A stretch of DNA of 64,000 nt. Source: CALMEC01 sp964628685 (lineage in GTDB: Bacteria; Actinomycetota; Thermoleophilia; Miltoncostaeales; Miltoncostaeaceae). Where the stretch lies: contig CAZVNM010000001.1 in the NCBI GenBank assembly GCA_964628685.1, positions 124,001 to 188,000 of the forward strand. The letters are read 5' to 3'. The notes beneath the pieces are model-generated. The model saw only the letters and a program-made list of their open reading frames with translations. It was not told the DNA's origin and did no database searches. This document shows, piece by piece, positions 1-8,701 of this stretch (the first letter of the stretch is position 1; each line of letters begins with the position of its first letter). A program made the position numbers and the translations under genes.

Positions 1-325
1 GCGCGGTGAGGGCGGAGGCGGCCTGCGCGGTGGAGGCGGCTCCGTCGGTGCGCACCAGGATCATCTCGGTCGCGGGCGGGGTGAGCCCGGCGTCGTCCAC
101 GGTGCGCGCCGCGCGGCCGGACTCGCCGACGCCCTGTTCGACGACGGTCATCTTGCGCTGCCCGGTCATCGTGCCGGCCGCGACGCACGCGACGACGAAG
201 GCGACCCAGGCGACGATGACGAGGGTGCGGTGACGTGACGACCAGCCGGAGACGGCGCCGATCGCACGGGTCAGGCGACCGGGGTCGTCGGTCGCGGGAG
301 GGGTGTGGGTGGGTGTGGTGTCCAT
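1..325 (-). CDS. MMPL/RND-family transporter, N-terminal part (runs off left edge)
   Basis: This reading frame starts at an ATG whose complement lies at 323-325 and stays open to the window edge, giving about 108 codons. The protein has a hydrophilic start, one strong transmembrane helix (TLVIVAWVAFVVACVAAG, about residues 37-54), then a soluble stretch with the VVEQGVGESGRAARTV pattern typical of the first periplasmic domain of MMPL transporters. A GGGAGG lies 10-11 nt before the start. MMPL proteins export lipids or drugs by proton-driven RND-type transport; the substrate cannot be read here. A full-length paralogue lies at 12345-14540. The family call is firm, completeness is unknown. Confidence 0.8.
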   Translation of the reverse strand, partial: MDTTPTHTPPATDDPGRLTRAIGAVSGWSSRHRTLVIVAWVAFVVACVAAGTMTGQRKMTVVEQGVGESGRAARTVDDAGLTPPATEMILVRTDGAASTAQAASALTA

Positions 326-405
326 GGTGCACAGCGTCCTCCCGCAGCGATGCGAAATCGCTGGGGCACCGTGGCGTCGTGCTGTGCGGGGACCCGAGGG
401 TTGGG

Positions 406-423
406 GGTGGGGTTTCCCCCACC
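406..423. repeat. Perfect 7-bp inverted repeat in a divergent intergenic region
   Basis: GGTGGGG, loop TTTC, CCCCACC. It lies between the divergent MMPL gene and alcohol dehydrogenase gene, so it could be an operator or a structured leader. I see nothing else in 326-593 apart from the dehydrogenase ribosome binding site. Confidence 0.35.
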
Positions 424-593
424 ACGCGTCCGACCGGGGCGTGCACCAGCAGGTCGCTGACATCGGGTGCGCCACATCGGCGAGCGTGGTCGAGACGTTC
501 GAACCGGACCCCGCGGACCCCGCCGATGCGATCATCACCACCGGCGATCTCGCCCCCGCACCACACATTCGACCCCGGCAGGAGTGACGGATC

Positions 594-1544
594 ATGAAAG
601 CCTGGCAGTTCACAGGAACGGGCGAGCCGCTCGTGCTCACCGAGGTGCCCGAGCCCACCCCCGGACCGGGTCAGGTGGTGCTCCGGATGCGCGCCGCCGG
701 GCTCTGCCATTCGGATGTCGGGTTGCTGCGCGACGAGGGATGGCTCTCGATGCTCGCCAAACGTCCCATCACGATCGGGCATGAGAACGCCGGGGTCGTC
801 GCCGAGCTCGGCGAGGGGGTCACCGGGTTCGCGGTCGGCGATCGGGTCGGCGTCTGCCCCACCACACCCGCCGGCGCTCCCGGCTACTCGTTCGACGGTG
901 GGTTCGCCCCGCTGATGGCCGTGGACGCCCAGGCGCTCGTGCCGATCCCGGACGGCGTCGACTTCCTGAACGGCGCCGCGGCGACCGACGCGGGGATGAC
1001 GGCGCACGGCGCGGTGATCGGACGCGGCCGCGTGACCGCGGGCGACACCGTCGGAATCATCGGTTTCGGCGGCCTCGGTCAGATCGGCGCGAGGATCGCG
1101 ACCCTGGTGGGTGCCGACGTCTACGTGGCCGAGATCAACGAGGCCGTGTGGGACGCCGCACGCGAGGGCGGCGCGAAGGGCGTGGCACGCTCCATCCGTG
1201 ACTTCGATGGGGTGAGCTTCGACGTGATCGTGGACTTCGCCGGGTTCGGTCAGACGACCGCGGACGCCGTCGAGGTCGTCCGGCGCGACGGTGTGGTCGT
1301 GGTGGTGGGCATGGGTGTGCTGGAGGCGACCATCAGCACCAAGGCGCTCATCCTCAACCAGTGCGACCTGCGGGGCTCCAACGGCGGTACCAGGGAGGAC
1401 ATCGCGGGTGTCTACGACATGATCGCGTCCGGCGACCTGCGGCCGATGATCACCCGGATCGGGTTCGACGAGATCCCTGATGGGTTGCGCAGGCTCGAGG
1501 AGGGCGGGGTGCGCGGCCGTCTGGTCGGCGAGTTCCCCGACTGA
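594..1544 (+). CDS. Zinc-binding alcohol dehydrogenase (MDR superfamily)
   Basis: Medium-chain NAD(P)-dependent alcohol dehydrogenase, 316 aa. An AGGAG sits 9 nt before the ATG. The N-terminal GroES-like domain shows the catalytic-zinc residues C38-H39-S40-D41 and G62-H63-E64. The Rossmann fold carries GFGGLGQIG around residue 160. The loop that normally holds four structural-zinc cysteines (after VGVCP) has lost them, and the usual third catalytic-zinc cysteine is replaced by Asp in TDAGMTAHG. The protein is shorter than the usual 340-350 aa because the lobe loop is missing. It probably oxidises or reduces a small alcohol/aldehyde in the cytosol; the substrate is not predictable. The gene is monocistronic and converges on the esterase. 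Confidence 0.88.
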   Translation: MKAWQFTGTGEPLVLTEVPEPTPGPGQVVLRMRAAGLCHSDVGLLRDEGWLSMLAKRPITIGHENAGVVAELGEGVTGFAVGDRVGVCPTTPAGAPGYSFDGGFAPLMAVDAQALVPIPDGVDFLNGAAATDAGMTAHGAVIGRGRVTAGDTVGIIGFGGLGQIGARIATLVGADVYVAEINEAVWDAAREGGAKGVARSIRDFDGVSFDVIVDFAGFGQTTADAVEVVRRDGVVVVVGMGVLEATISTKALILNQCDLRGSNGGTREDIAGVYDMIASGDLRPMITRIGFDEIPDGLRRLEEGGVRGRLVGEFPD

Positions 1545-1560
1545 CCGTTCGGCGGGCCGC

Positions 1561-2391
1561 TCAGCCGAGGAACGCGGCGATGTCCGCCAGGCTCTCCTCC
1601 GACTCGGTGAACTCGGCCGCACGGCGCCAGAACCCGTGGTCGACGTGGGGGAAGGTCGTCGTCGTCACGTCCGCCCCCGCCGCCTGCATGCGGCGGATGA
1701 GCTCCTCGTTCTCGGGCAGCAGGTGGTCCCGGCCGGCCATCGTCACGTGGGTCCGCGGCAGGGTGCCCAGATGCGGTGAGGCGATGGGCGCCAGATCCGG
1801 GTCGTCGGGATCGGGATCCGACCCGGCGTAGGTCTTCCAGTACCAGCGGCTGTGGCGGCGCGCGATCTCGTCGTCCGCATCCTCGTTTCGCATGAACCGG
1901 CAGGCCGGGTCGGTGAACGGATAGATGAGGATCACCGCCTCGAATGTGTCGGGGTGACGAAGCGCGAGCCCGAGGGCCAGGTTGGCGCCGGCGCTGTCGC
2001 CGATCGCACCCAGCCGGTCGGTGGGCAGGCCGTGCGCGGCGTCCCGCGACCGCAGCCATGCAAGCGCGGCATCCATGTCCTGCACGGCGGCCGGATACGG
2101 GTGTTCGGGCGGCCGGCGGTAGCCGACGGCCAGCACCGCCCAACCGGTGCGATTCGCCAGGCGCCGGCAGTGGGCGTCGTGGGTGTCCAGGTCACCGAAG
2201 CAGAAGCCGCCGCCGTGGGCGAACACCAGGGTGCCCGGTGCCCCGTCGGGGACGTACGCGCGCACGGGCACGCCGCCGGCGTCCAGATCGTCGACGCGGT
2301 CGACCCGCTCGCGCTCCTCACCGGCCGCCTCCGCCGCCTGCTGCCGGCGGTGGCCGGCGATGTCGGGCGGGGTGAACTGCGGGGACGTCAT
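1561..2391 (-). CDS. Alpha/beta hydrolase, HSL (hormone-sensitive lipase) family esterase
   Basis: Carboxylesterase of 276 aa. The HSL-family oxyanion-hole motif HGGGF lies near residue 60 (AHGGGFCFGDL), the nucleophile elbow GDSAG near residue 133, and the acid/His pair toward the C-terminus (AGRDHLLPE and HVDHGFW). It hydrolyses short acyl esters; whether it is an acetyl-hydrolase or lactonase cannot be told. The ATG at 2391 overlaps the stop of a nine-codon upstream frame in an ATGA arrangement, so translation may be coupled to it. The gene converges on the dehydrogenase with a gap of only 16 nt. Confidence 0.87.
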   Translation of the reverse strand: MTSPQFTPPDIAGHRRQQAAEAAGEERERVDRVDDLDAGGVPVRAYVPDGAPGTLVFAHGGGFCFGDLDTHDAHCRRLANRTGWAVLAVGYRRPPEHPYPAAVQDMDAALAWLRSRDAAHGLPTDRLGAIGDSAGANLALGLALRHPDTFEAVILIYPFTDPACRFMRNEDADDEIARRHSRWYWKTYAGSDPDPDDPDLAPIASPHLGTLPRTHVTMAGRDHLLPENEELIRRMQAAGADVTTTTFPHVDHGFWRRAAEFTESEESLADIAAFLG

Positions 2392-2417
2392 GTCGTCGTC
2401 GGGGCGGGTGGACGCAT
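2388..2417 (-). CDS. Nine-codon upstream ORF (MRPPAPTTT), possible leader of the esterase gene
   Basis: A TAGGCT box (complement of 2424-2429) is followed after exactly 6 nt by an ATG. That opens a frame of nine codons whose TGA overlaps the esterase ATG as ATGA. The -10 spacing matches the other leaderless starts in this window, so ribosomes may load here and reinitiate on the esterase. No homology is expected at this size; this is an inference from geometry only. Confidence 0.35.
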   Translation of the reverse strand: MRPPAPTTT

Positions 2418-2461
2418 CGGCCCAGCCTACCCCCGACGACGACGTCGTGATCAGCCTCGGG

Positions 2462-4504
2462 TCAGGCCTTCACCCGCACGACGCGCGTGGCGATCGTGAG
2501 CCCCTTGATGGTGACCGGCTGGCCGGCCTTCGGCGCCCGGGCCGGGGTGATGAAGCCGACCGCAAGGCAGCGGTTGCGGGCGTTGAAGACGCCCTTGGTG
2601 AGCTTGAGCGTGCCCTTGCGGAGGGTCGCGCCGCGACCCATGGTGGCCGTCACCCGACCGGTGCACTTCTTGCCGGGACGGAGGGTGATCGGGGCGCGGA
2701 CGTACACGCGGCGTGCCCTGATGACCGCCTCCTTCTGGGGCACCGGCATGCGCATGGCGACCATGTACCAGAGGTTGGTGGGGGCGGCGGCCGCCGGAGG
2801 CGTCGTCGTCGAGGATGTGGGAGAGGTCCCCGACTTCGGTGATGCTCCCGACGTGGGTGATGTCCCCGAGGCAGGCGATGTCCCCGATGGGCGCGGCGGA
2901 CCCGGAATGGTCATGACCCACTCGATGGCGTCTTTGGAGAGGTTTCCGGCCGCGTCCCGCAGGCGCCCCGTCACGTTGTAGACACCGCCGTACTGGTAGG
3001 TGTGCTCGACGCTCAACCCCTCGGCAGTGGTGCCATCACCGAAGTCCCACACGCCGGTGAACGAGGACAGGGCGTCGTAGCCCTTGATGGTGAACGGGAT
3101 CGGCTTGGTGGCGTCCACCGCCCCCTCCTCGTCGGAGGTACCCAGCAGAAGCGGACGACCCCGGTCGAGCAGGGCCGACTCGAGCCGTTTGCCGGCGTCG
3201 GGTCGAATCCAGATGGCGGCGACGTCACCCACCATATCCGTGTCGGCCTGAATGGTCGATGCTCCTGCGGGCACGTCGACCACGCCCATCCGTGCCCAGG
3301 TGTCATCCGTCTTGGAGCGTTCCAGGCTCGCCATGCGTCCGCCCTCCAGCCAGACGACCGGGATACCGGCTGCGGACGTGTCTTCCGGCACGTGGACGAT
3401 CCTGATCGGGTCCGGCCGCTCCACCACGGACTGCGGCGCCGATACCGCCGCGGTCGTGAGTGTGGCCTCCATGAGGCGATGACGACCCGTCCCCGCGTCA
3501 TCCTGCGCCCAGACTGCGACGAACGGTGAGTCGTTGGTGTTCTGGTATGACCTTGAATCGCGAACCACGGGGGTGGACGACGATCCCGCCTCCACCACGG
3601 TGAGCGGGGTTGCCGGTCCCCACGTTCCGGTCGTGGCCGATGGGTTCTGACGCGCCATCACGCGCGTCGCACCCGCAGGCCCCTCGAGCCACACCGCCGC
3701 GGTGCGGCCACCCCGGTTGCTTACGATGTCGGGGCGTGACACCTCGCCGGTTGCAAGGCGCACCATCGGGTGCCAGATGTCGAAGTCGTGCTGATACGCG
3801 TCGGGTGTCACCGCACTCTGGATCTCGGCGGACTGACCGGATCCGCGGACCCAGACCGCCTGCGCCATCCACCCGGGATACGTCCTGACGCTGGCCACGA
3901 GATCGCTGACCGGACGGGGATCGGCTGGCCCGATCACGCGGACAGGCGACCAGTCCTTCAGCACGCTGTTGCGCAGCAGTGTCGCCCGCACCTCGATGCC
4001 GGCAGGCTGATCTTCGGTCCACACGAAGAGTGGATGTCCCGAATCCGCCGAGACGGCCAGATCGAGGATCTTCCCCTGCGCGACCTGTTCAGAAGACGAC
4101 CACTTGGACTCGAACATCGAGTCCCACTCGGCGAACCGGACCTGGGCTGTCTCGGTACCGGCGCCCTCAAGCCAGGTGACCGCCCCGTACTCTGCGTGTG
4201 CGGACGCGAGGACCGACACGTGACTGACGTCAGCGGCAGCCGGATCTGAGAGTGGTCGGGGTGCCGACCATGTGCGCGTGTCCGTGGGGCGTTCGGCCGC
4301 AACGAGCCGACGGAGGCCTGTCGCAGGATCCTGAATGGTCCACGCCGCAACGACGTGGCCGTCGCTCGACACCCCGACCGCCGCGGACTCCGTCGGGCCG
4401 GGGGTGACGGTTTCGGGCGCCATCCAGTTCAACGCGGATGCGCTGGACGCGAACCCCATCACGACGGCGGCAACCGCGATCGCCGACAACCTTCTCGTCT
4501 TCAT
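2462..4504 (-). CDS. Secreted PKD-domain protein
   Basis: Exported protein of 680 aa. I chose the ATG at 4504 over the in-frame ATG 12 codons upstream because GGAGG lies 8 nt before it and the product then begins with a clean signal peptide (MKTRRLSAIAVAAVVMGFAS, cut after SASA). The first 450 residues are WxE/VW-rich beta segments resembling a beta-propeller. A PKD domain follows near residues 470-540 (WDFGDGTTAEGLSVEHTYQY). A low-complexity linker with repeated SGTSP/SGASP units comes next, then a C-terminal beta domain with two Cys (KKCTGR, NRCLAV). It probably sits outside the cell or in the envelope. Its exact role is unknown. Confidence 0.75.
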   Translation of the reverse strand: MKTRRLSAIAVAAVVMGFASSASALNWMAPETVTPGPTESAAVGVSSDGHVVAAWTIQDPATGLRRLVAAERPTDTRTWSAPRPLSDPAAADVSHVSVLASAHAEYGAVTWLEGAGTETAQVRFAEWDSMFESKWSSSEQVAQGKILDLAVSADSGHPLFVWTEDQPAGIEVRATLLRNSVLKDWSPVRVIGPADPRPVSDLVASVRTYPGWMAQAVWVRGSGQSAEIQSAVTPDAYQHDFDIWHPMVRLATGEVSRPDIVSNRGGRTAAVWLEGPAGATRVMARQNPSATTGTWGPATPLTVVEAGSSSTPVVRDSRSYQNTNDSPFVAVWAQDDAGTGRHRLMEATLTTAAVSAPQSVVERPDPIRIVHVPEDTSAAGIPVVWLEGGRMASLERSKTDDTWARMGVVDVPAGASTIQADTDMVGDVAAIWIRPDAGKRLESALLDRGRPLLLGTSDEEGAVDATKPIPFTIKGYDALSSFTGVWDFGDGTTAEGLSVEHTYQYGGVYNVTGRLRDAAGNLSKDAIEWVMTIPGPPRPSGTSPASGTSPTSGASPKSGTSPTSSTTTPPAAAAPTNLWYMVAMRMPVPQKEAVIRARRVYVRAPITLRPGKKCTGRVTATMGRGATLRKGTLKLTKGVFNARNRCLAVGFITPARAPKAGQPVTIKGLTIATRVVRVKA

Positions 4505-4626
4505 GCCTCGGGCCTCCGGGCCGTTCGCTGATGCGCCCACGTCGAAAAACGGGGGCCAATCGCGCTATCGGCACGTGTCCGCCAGGACCTGAGTCCGAAC
4601 GCGACATCAACATCACATCGCGGGGT

Positions 4627-5424
4627 TCATCCCCAGTCGGTCGTCGACTCCCCCAGCGCCACCACCGGGCACGGGGCCCGCTCTGCCAGCCGCGCCGTCC
4701 ACTCGCGCAGGCACATGCTCTCCACCTCGGCGTGTCCCGCGTCCACCAGGGCCATCCCCTCGGCCCGGTCGGCGTCGTGGTACTTCAGGTCACCGGTCAC
4801 GTAGGCGTCGGCGCCGGCCGTGCGCGCGGCGTCAATGAACGACGCGCCGCTTCCGGTGCAGATGGCGACCGTTGGCACCGGGCGGTCGGGGTCCCCCACC
4901 ACGCCGTGCACCGCACCGTCACCGAACGCCGTGCGGCAGGCCGCCGCCAGGTCCCCCAGCGTGCCGGCGAACCCGCCGATCCGGCCCAGACCCACCGCCG
5001 GGTCCTCCGGTGACGGCGCGAGCGGCCGCGTGTCCCGAAGGCCCAGGAGCCCGGCCATCACGTCGTTCAGCCCATCGGCGGCGGAGTCCAGGTTGGTGTG
5101 CGCCGACACGACCGTGACCCCGGCGCGGATCGCCCGGGTCACCAGGCGTCCCACGGCGGTCCGGTCGGTCACGGCGGAGAGGCTCGGGAAGATCGGCGGA
5201 TGGTGGGTGAGCACGACGTCGAACCCGTCCCGCTCGGCCTGGTCCAGCACCCGTTCGCGCAGGTCGAGGGCGACCAGCACGCGGGTGGCCGGCGCCGCAT
5301 CCGACCCGACCAGCAGGCCGACGTTGTCCCACTCCTCGGCGAGGTTGGCCGGCGCCAGTTCGTCCAGCACGCGCAGGAGGTCGGCGACCGTGGCCGCCGA
5401 TCCGCTCGTCGCGACCGCCGCCAC
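4627..5424 (-). CDS. Nif3-like dinuclear metal-centre protein (YbgI family)
   Basis: Nif3/GTP-cyclohydrolase-type-2-like protein of 265 aa. The metal ligands of the family are visible: THHPPIF near residue 70, HTNLD near 112, and DAGHAEVE near 230, with TGDLKYHD just before it. NIF3 proteins form hexamers with two metal ions per subunit; their reaction is not settled. The GTG start overlaps the TAG stop of the upstream EF-G2 gene by one base (TAGTG), so translation is probably coupled. Confidence 0.88.
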   Translation of the reverse strand: MAAVATSGSAATVADLLRVLDELAPANLAEEWDNVGLLVGSDAAPATRVLVALDLRERVLDQAERDGFDVVLTHHPPIFPSLSAVTDRTAVGRLVTRAIRAGVTVVSAHTNLDSAADGLNDVMAGLLGLRDTRPLAPSPEDPAVGLGRIGGFAGTLGDLAAACRTAFGDGAVHGVVGDPDRPVPTVAICTGSGASFIDAARTAGADAYVTGDLKYHDADRAEGMALVDAGHAEVESMCLREWTARLAERAPCPVVALGESTTDWG

Positions 5425-7493
5425 TAGGCCGACTCGTTGTCCTCGACGGCCTTCTGCGCCAGATGGCTCGGCAGTCGCTCGTAGCGCAGGAACTCCATCG
5501 TGTAGGCGCCGCGACCGCCTGTCATGGCGACCAGGTCCGGCGCGTAGGCGAGCATCTCGGCCATCGGCACCTCGGCGCTGACGATCTGGTTGTGCCCCTT
5601 GGCCTCCATGCCGAGCGGCCGTCCGCGACGGCCCGAGAGGTCACCCATCACGTCGCCGATCGCATCCTCCGGCACGGTGATCGCCACGCTCATGATCGGC
5701 TCGAGCAGGACCGAGCCGGCCTTCTTGAGCGCCTCCTGCATGGCCATCGATCCGGCGATCCGGAACGCCATCTCCGACGAGTCGACGGTGTGGTGCTTGC
5801 CGTCGAAGAGCGTCACGCGCACGTCCACGACCGGGAAGCCGCCGATGTCGCCCTTGCGCATCGCGTCCTCGACGCCCTTCTCGACGGCGGGGATGAACTG
5901 ACGTGGGATCGCGCCGCCGACGATCTTGTCGACGAACTCGAAGCCGGAACCCGACGGCAGCGGCTCCACCCGGATGTGGCAGTCGCCGAACTGGCCGTGG
6001 CCGCCGCTCTGCTTCTTGTGCTTGCCCTGAACCTCGACCGACCGGGTGACCGTCTCGTGGTACGGCACATGCGGCGGGTGCAGGTCGACCTCGACGCCGA
6101 ACCGCCGCTTCATGCGGTCGAGGATCGACTCGACGTGCATCTGCGAGAGGCCGCCGACGATGAGGTCGCCGGTCTCCTCCTCGCGGTGGATGTCGAGCGA
6201 CGGATCCTCCTCCTGCAGACGACGCAGCGCGCCGACCACCTTGTCCTCGTCACCCTGGTTCTTGGGCGTGACCGAGAAGCTCATCACGGCGGCGGGCAGG
6301 TCGATCGGCCGCAGGACGACCGACGACTGGCCGGTCGTCAGCACGTCACCCGTGGTGACGTCCTTCAGCTTGGCGACCGCGCCGATGTCCCCGGCGCCCA
6401 GTTCGCTGACCGCCTCGTGCTCCTTGCCCTGCAGGCGCATCAGCGCCCCGATGCGTTCCCTCGCCCCGGTGCGGGTGTCGACGACCTGCGTGTCGGAGGG
6501 CAGGGTGCCGGAGATCACCCGCAGCAGGTTGATCTTGCCGCTGAACTGGTCGGCAAGCGTCTTGAAGACATAGACGATCGCCGGGCCGTCCTCATTGAGC
6601 CTGATCGGGGTCTCGTCCCCGGTGGCGGTGTCGATGCCGGTCCAGGGGCCGAGCTCGCCCGGGGCGGGCAGCTCGTCGACGATGAGCTCGAGCACGCGGT
6701 CGGCGCCGAACCCGTCCCTGCCGCCGGCGGCGCAGATGACCGGGAAGATGCGCCGCTCGACGATGCCCTTCTGGATGGCCTCGACCAGCTCGTCATGGGT
6801 GATCTGTTCGCCGGCCAGGTACTTCTCGATGAGGACGTCGTCGGCCTCGGCCACGATGTCCATCAGACGTTCGCGGGCCTCGTCGGCCCTGGCGCGGTGC
6901 TCGTCGGGGATCTCGCCGAGGGTCCCCACCGGCCCGTCCCCGTACGTCGTCGCCTTCATGTCGATCAGGTCGATCACGCCGAAGAGCCCCTGCTCGGCGC
7001 CCATCGGGATCTCGACCGGGATGCAGCCGGGGGCCATCTCGCGAAGGGACGCCAGGGCGGTGTCGAAGTCGGCGCGCTCGCGGTCCAGCATGTTGACGAC
7101 GACGGCGCGCGGCAGGCCGGCGTCACGGCAGCGTTCCCACAGCCGTTCGGTCACCACCTCCACGCCCTCCTGGGCGTTGACCACCATGAGCGCGCAGTCC
7201 GACGCGCGGATCGCCGTGAGGGCGTCGGCCAGAAACGACGGGTCACCCGGCGCGTCGATGATGTTGATCTCGGTCCCGCGCCAGGTGAGATGGCACATGG
7301 ACGAGGCGATCGACATGCCGCGACGGTGCTCCTCCTCGTCGTAGTCGGTCACCGTCGTGCCGTCTGCGACCGTCCCCATGCGGGTGGTTGCGCCCGCGGC
7401 GAAGAGCATCGCCTCGACCAGGCTCGTCTTTCCGGTCCCGCGGTGCCCCAGCATCGCGACGTTGCGGATCTTGGACGGGTCGGTGTGGGCCAT
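5424..7493 (-). CDS. Elongation factor G-like protein (EF-G2)
   Basis: Translational GTPase paralogue of EF-G, 689 aa, with all EF-G domains. G1 is GHRGTGKT at 16-23, the G2 region reads RRGMSIASS in place of the canonical RGITI, and G4 is NMLD in place of NKMD. The G3 motif is DAPGD where EF-G has DTPGH, so the histidine that activates the hydrolytic water is absent. This matches the EF-G2 class seen in actinobacteria (compare M. tuberculosis fusA2), whose role in translocation is doubtful. A TAGTAT box lies about 35 nt upstream of the ATG and AAAGG lies in the leader. It overlaps the Nif3 gene by one base. Confidence 0.9.
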   Translation of the reverse strand: MAHTDPSKIRNVAMLGHRGTGKTSLVEAMLFAAGATTRMGTVADGTTVTDYDEEEHRRGMSIASSMCHLTWRGTEINIIDAPGDPSFLADALTAIRASDCALMVVNAQEGVEVVTERLWERCRDAGLPRAVVVNMLDRERADFDTALASLREMAPGCIPVEIPMGAEQGLFGVIDLIDMKATTYGDGPVGTLGEIPDEHRARADEARERLMDIVAEADDVLIEKYLAGEQITHDELVEAIQKGIVERRIFPVICAAGGRDGFGADRVLELIVDELPAPGELGPWTGIDTATGDETPIRLNEDGPAIVYVFKTLADQFSGKINLLRVISGTLPSDTQVVDTRTGARERIGALMRLQGKEHEAVSELGAGDIGAVAKLKDVTTGDVLTTGQSSVVLRPIDLPAAVMSFSVTPKNQGDEDKVVGALRRLQEEDPSLDIHREEETGDLIVGGLSQMHVESILDRMKRRFGVEVDLHPPHVPYHETVTRSVEVQGKHKKQSGGHGQFGDCHIRVEPLPSGSGFEFVDKIVGGAIPRQFIPAVEKGVEDAMRKGDIGGFPVVDVRVTLFDGKHHTVDSSEMAFRIAGSMAMQEALKKAGSVLLEPIMSVAITVPEDAIGDVMGDLSGRRGRPLGMEAKGHNQIVSAEVPMAEMLAYAPDLVAMTGGRGAYTMEFLRYERLPSHLAQKAVEDNESA

Positions 7494-7608
7494 CGCCGAG
7501 CCTTTCAGGGTGGGTTGTCCTCGACCGCCGATACTACCGGCGCGCGGACGGCGATCGACCGCTCACGACGCGTCGGAAGGACGACCGCGGGCACCGCATC
7601 GGACGGTG

Positions 7609-8409
7609 TCAGGCGGCCTCGTCGGTGAGCTTGCCGCGCAGGCGGAGCACCGCCTTGGTGTGCAGCTGACTGACCCGGCTCTCGGTCACGCCCAGGACCT
7701 CGCCGATCTCGCGCAGGGTGAGACCCTCGTAGTAGTAGAGGGAGACGACGATCTTCTCGCGCTCGGGCAGGTCGGCGATGGCGTCGGCCAGCGTGAGGCG
7801 GGTCTCGGTCTCCCCCATCACCGACTCCGGGTCGTTGCCGCTGGTGTCGCTGATGGTGTCGATGAGGGCGATGGTCTCGTTGCCGCTGGAGCCCGCCCAG
7901 ACCTCGTCCAGGGCGACCAGGGACGAGTTGGCGATCTGCGTCAGGGCGTCCTGGAACTCCTTGACCGACATGTCGAGCGCGGCCGCCATCTCCTCGTCGG
8001 TCGGCGCGCGATGGAGCTTGTGCTCGAGGGCGACCGACGCCCGTTCGATCTCGCGTGCCCGGGCGCGGACCGAGCGCGGCACCCAGTCCATCGAGCGCAG
8101 CTCGTCGATGATGGCGCCCTTGATGCGGGTGACCGCGTAGGTCTCGAACTTGATGCGGCGCTTGAGGTCGAAGCGCTCGACCGCGTTGATGAGCCCCAGC
8201 AGCCCGTACGAGATGAGGTCGGCCTCGTCGACGTGTGACGGCAGCGCCGCGCTCATTCGCCCGGCGACGTACTTGACGAGCGGTGCGTAGTTGAGGATGA
8301 GCTGGTCGCGCGCGTTCTGGTCGGAGTACTCCTTGAAGCGCCGCCACAGGGACTGGACGTCGCGGTCGGAGAGTTTCTCGCCGGACGTTGCGTTGTTCAA
8401 CAGGCTCAT
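7609..8409 (-). CDS. RNA polymerase sigma factor, FliA/WhiG family
   Basis: Sigma-70 family factor of 266 aa with regions 2, 3 and 4. Region 2 reads YAPLVKYVAGRM then DLISYGLLGLINAVERFD and KFETYAVTRIKGAIIDELR. Region 4 contains the LPEREKIVVSLYYYEGLTLREIGEVLGVTE helix-turn-helix (residue ~215 on). The spacing matches FliA/WhiG sigma factors, which direct flagellar or developmental genes. No flagellar genes are in the window, so the regulon cannot be named. TAAAGT lies 9 nt before the ATG with GGGAG directly against it. Confidence 0.92.
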   Translation of the reverse strand: MSLLNNATSGEKLSDRDVQSLWRRFKEYSDQNARDQLILNYAPLVKYVAGRMSAALPSHVDEADLISYGLLGLINAVERFDLKRRIKFETYAVTRIKGAIIDELRSMDWVPRSVRARAREIERASVALEHKLHRAPTDEEMAAALDMSVKEFQDALTQIANSSLVALDEVWAGSSGNETIALIDTISDTSGNDPESVMGETETRLTLADAIADLPEREKIVVSLYYYEGLTLREIGEVLGVTESRVSQLHTKAVLRLRGKLTDEAA

Positions 8410-8425
8410 CTCCCGCTCACTTTAC

Positions 8426-8701
8426 TCACCGTCCGGGGTCGCCGCTGCGACCGCGGGGACTGTCGTAGGCGATCACGGCCGCGTCGACGGCCGAAAACGT
8501 GGCGAGCACGGCCCCGAACGCCGCCGCCGCCCAGTACGGTGACCGGCGCGAATCGAGCACCGTCGCCACCGTCATCACGCCGATCAGCCAGATGAGCGCC
8601 CGCCCGAACCGCCCCACGTAGGCGTGCCCCAGTCCCGGCATCAGGAGGCAGAGCACCACGGCCTTGGTGCGCAGCGACCAGCCGGCGATCCAGCGTCTCA
8701 T
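8426..8701 (-). CDS. Small membrane protein with PGLGHAYVGR motif
   Basis: Protein of 91 aa with about three hydrophobic segments. The PGLGHAYVGRFGRALIWL stretch resembles the pore-like motif of TM2 and related small membrane families. The ATG overlaps the stop of the upstream MBL-fold gene as ATGA, so the two are translated together and may share a function. No specific role is known. Confidence 0.7.
   Translation of the reverse strand: MRRWIAGWSLRTKAVVLCLLMPGLGHAYVGRFGRALIWLIGVMTVATVLDSRRSPYWAAAAFGAVLATFSAVDAAVIAYDSPRGRSGDPGR

Noticed and set aside
5463..7628. 721-codon plus-strand frame
   Set aside because: Antisense shadow of EF-G2, which has clear GTPase motifs.
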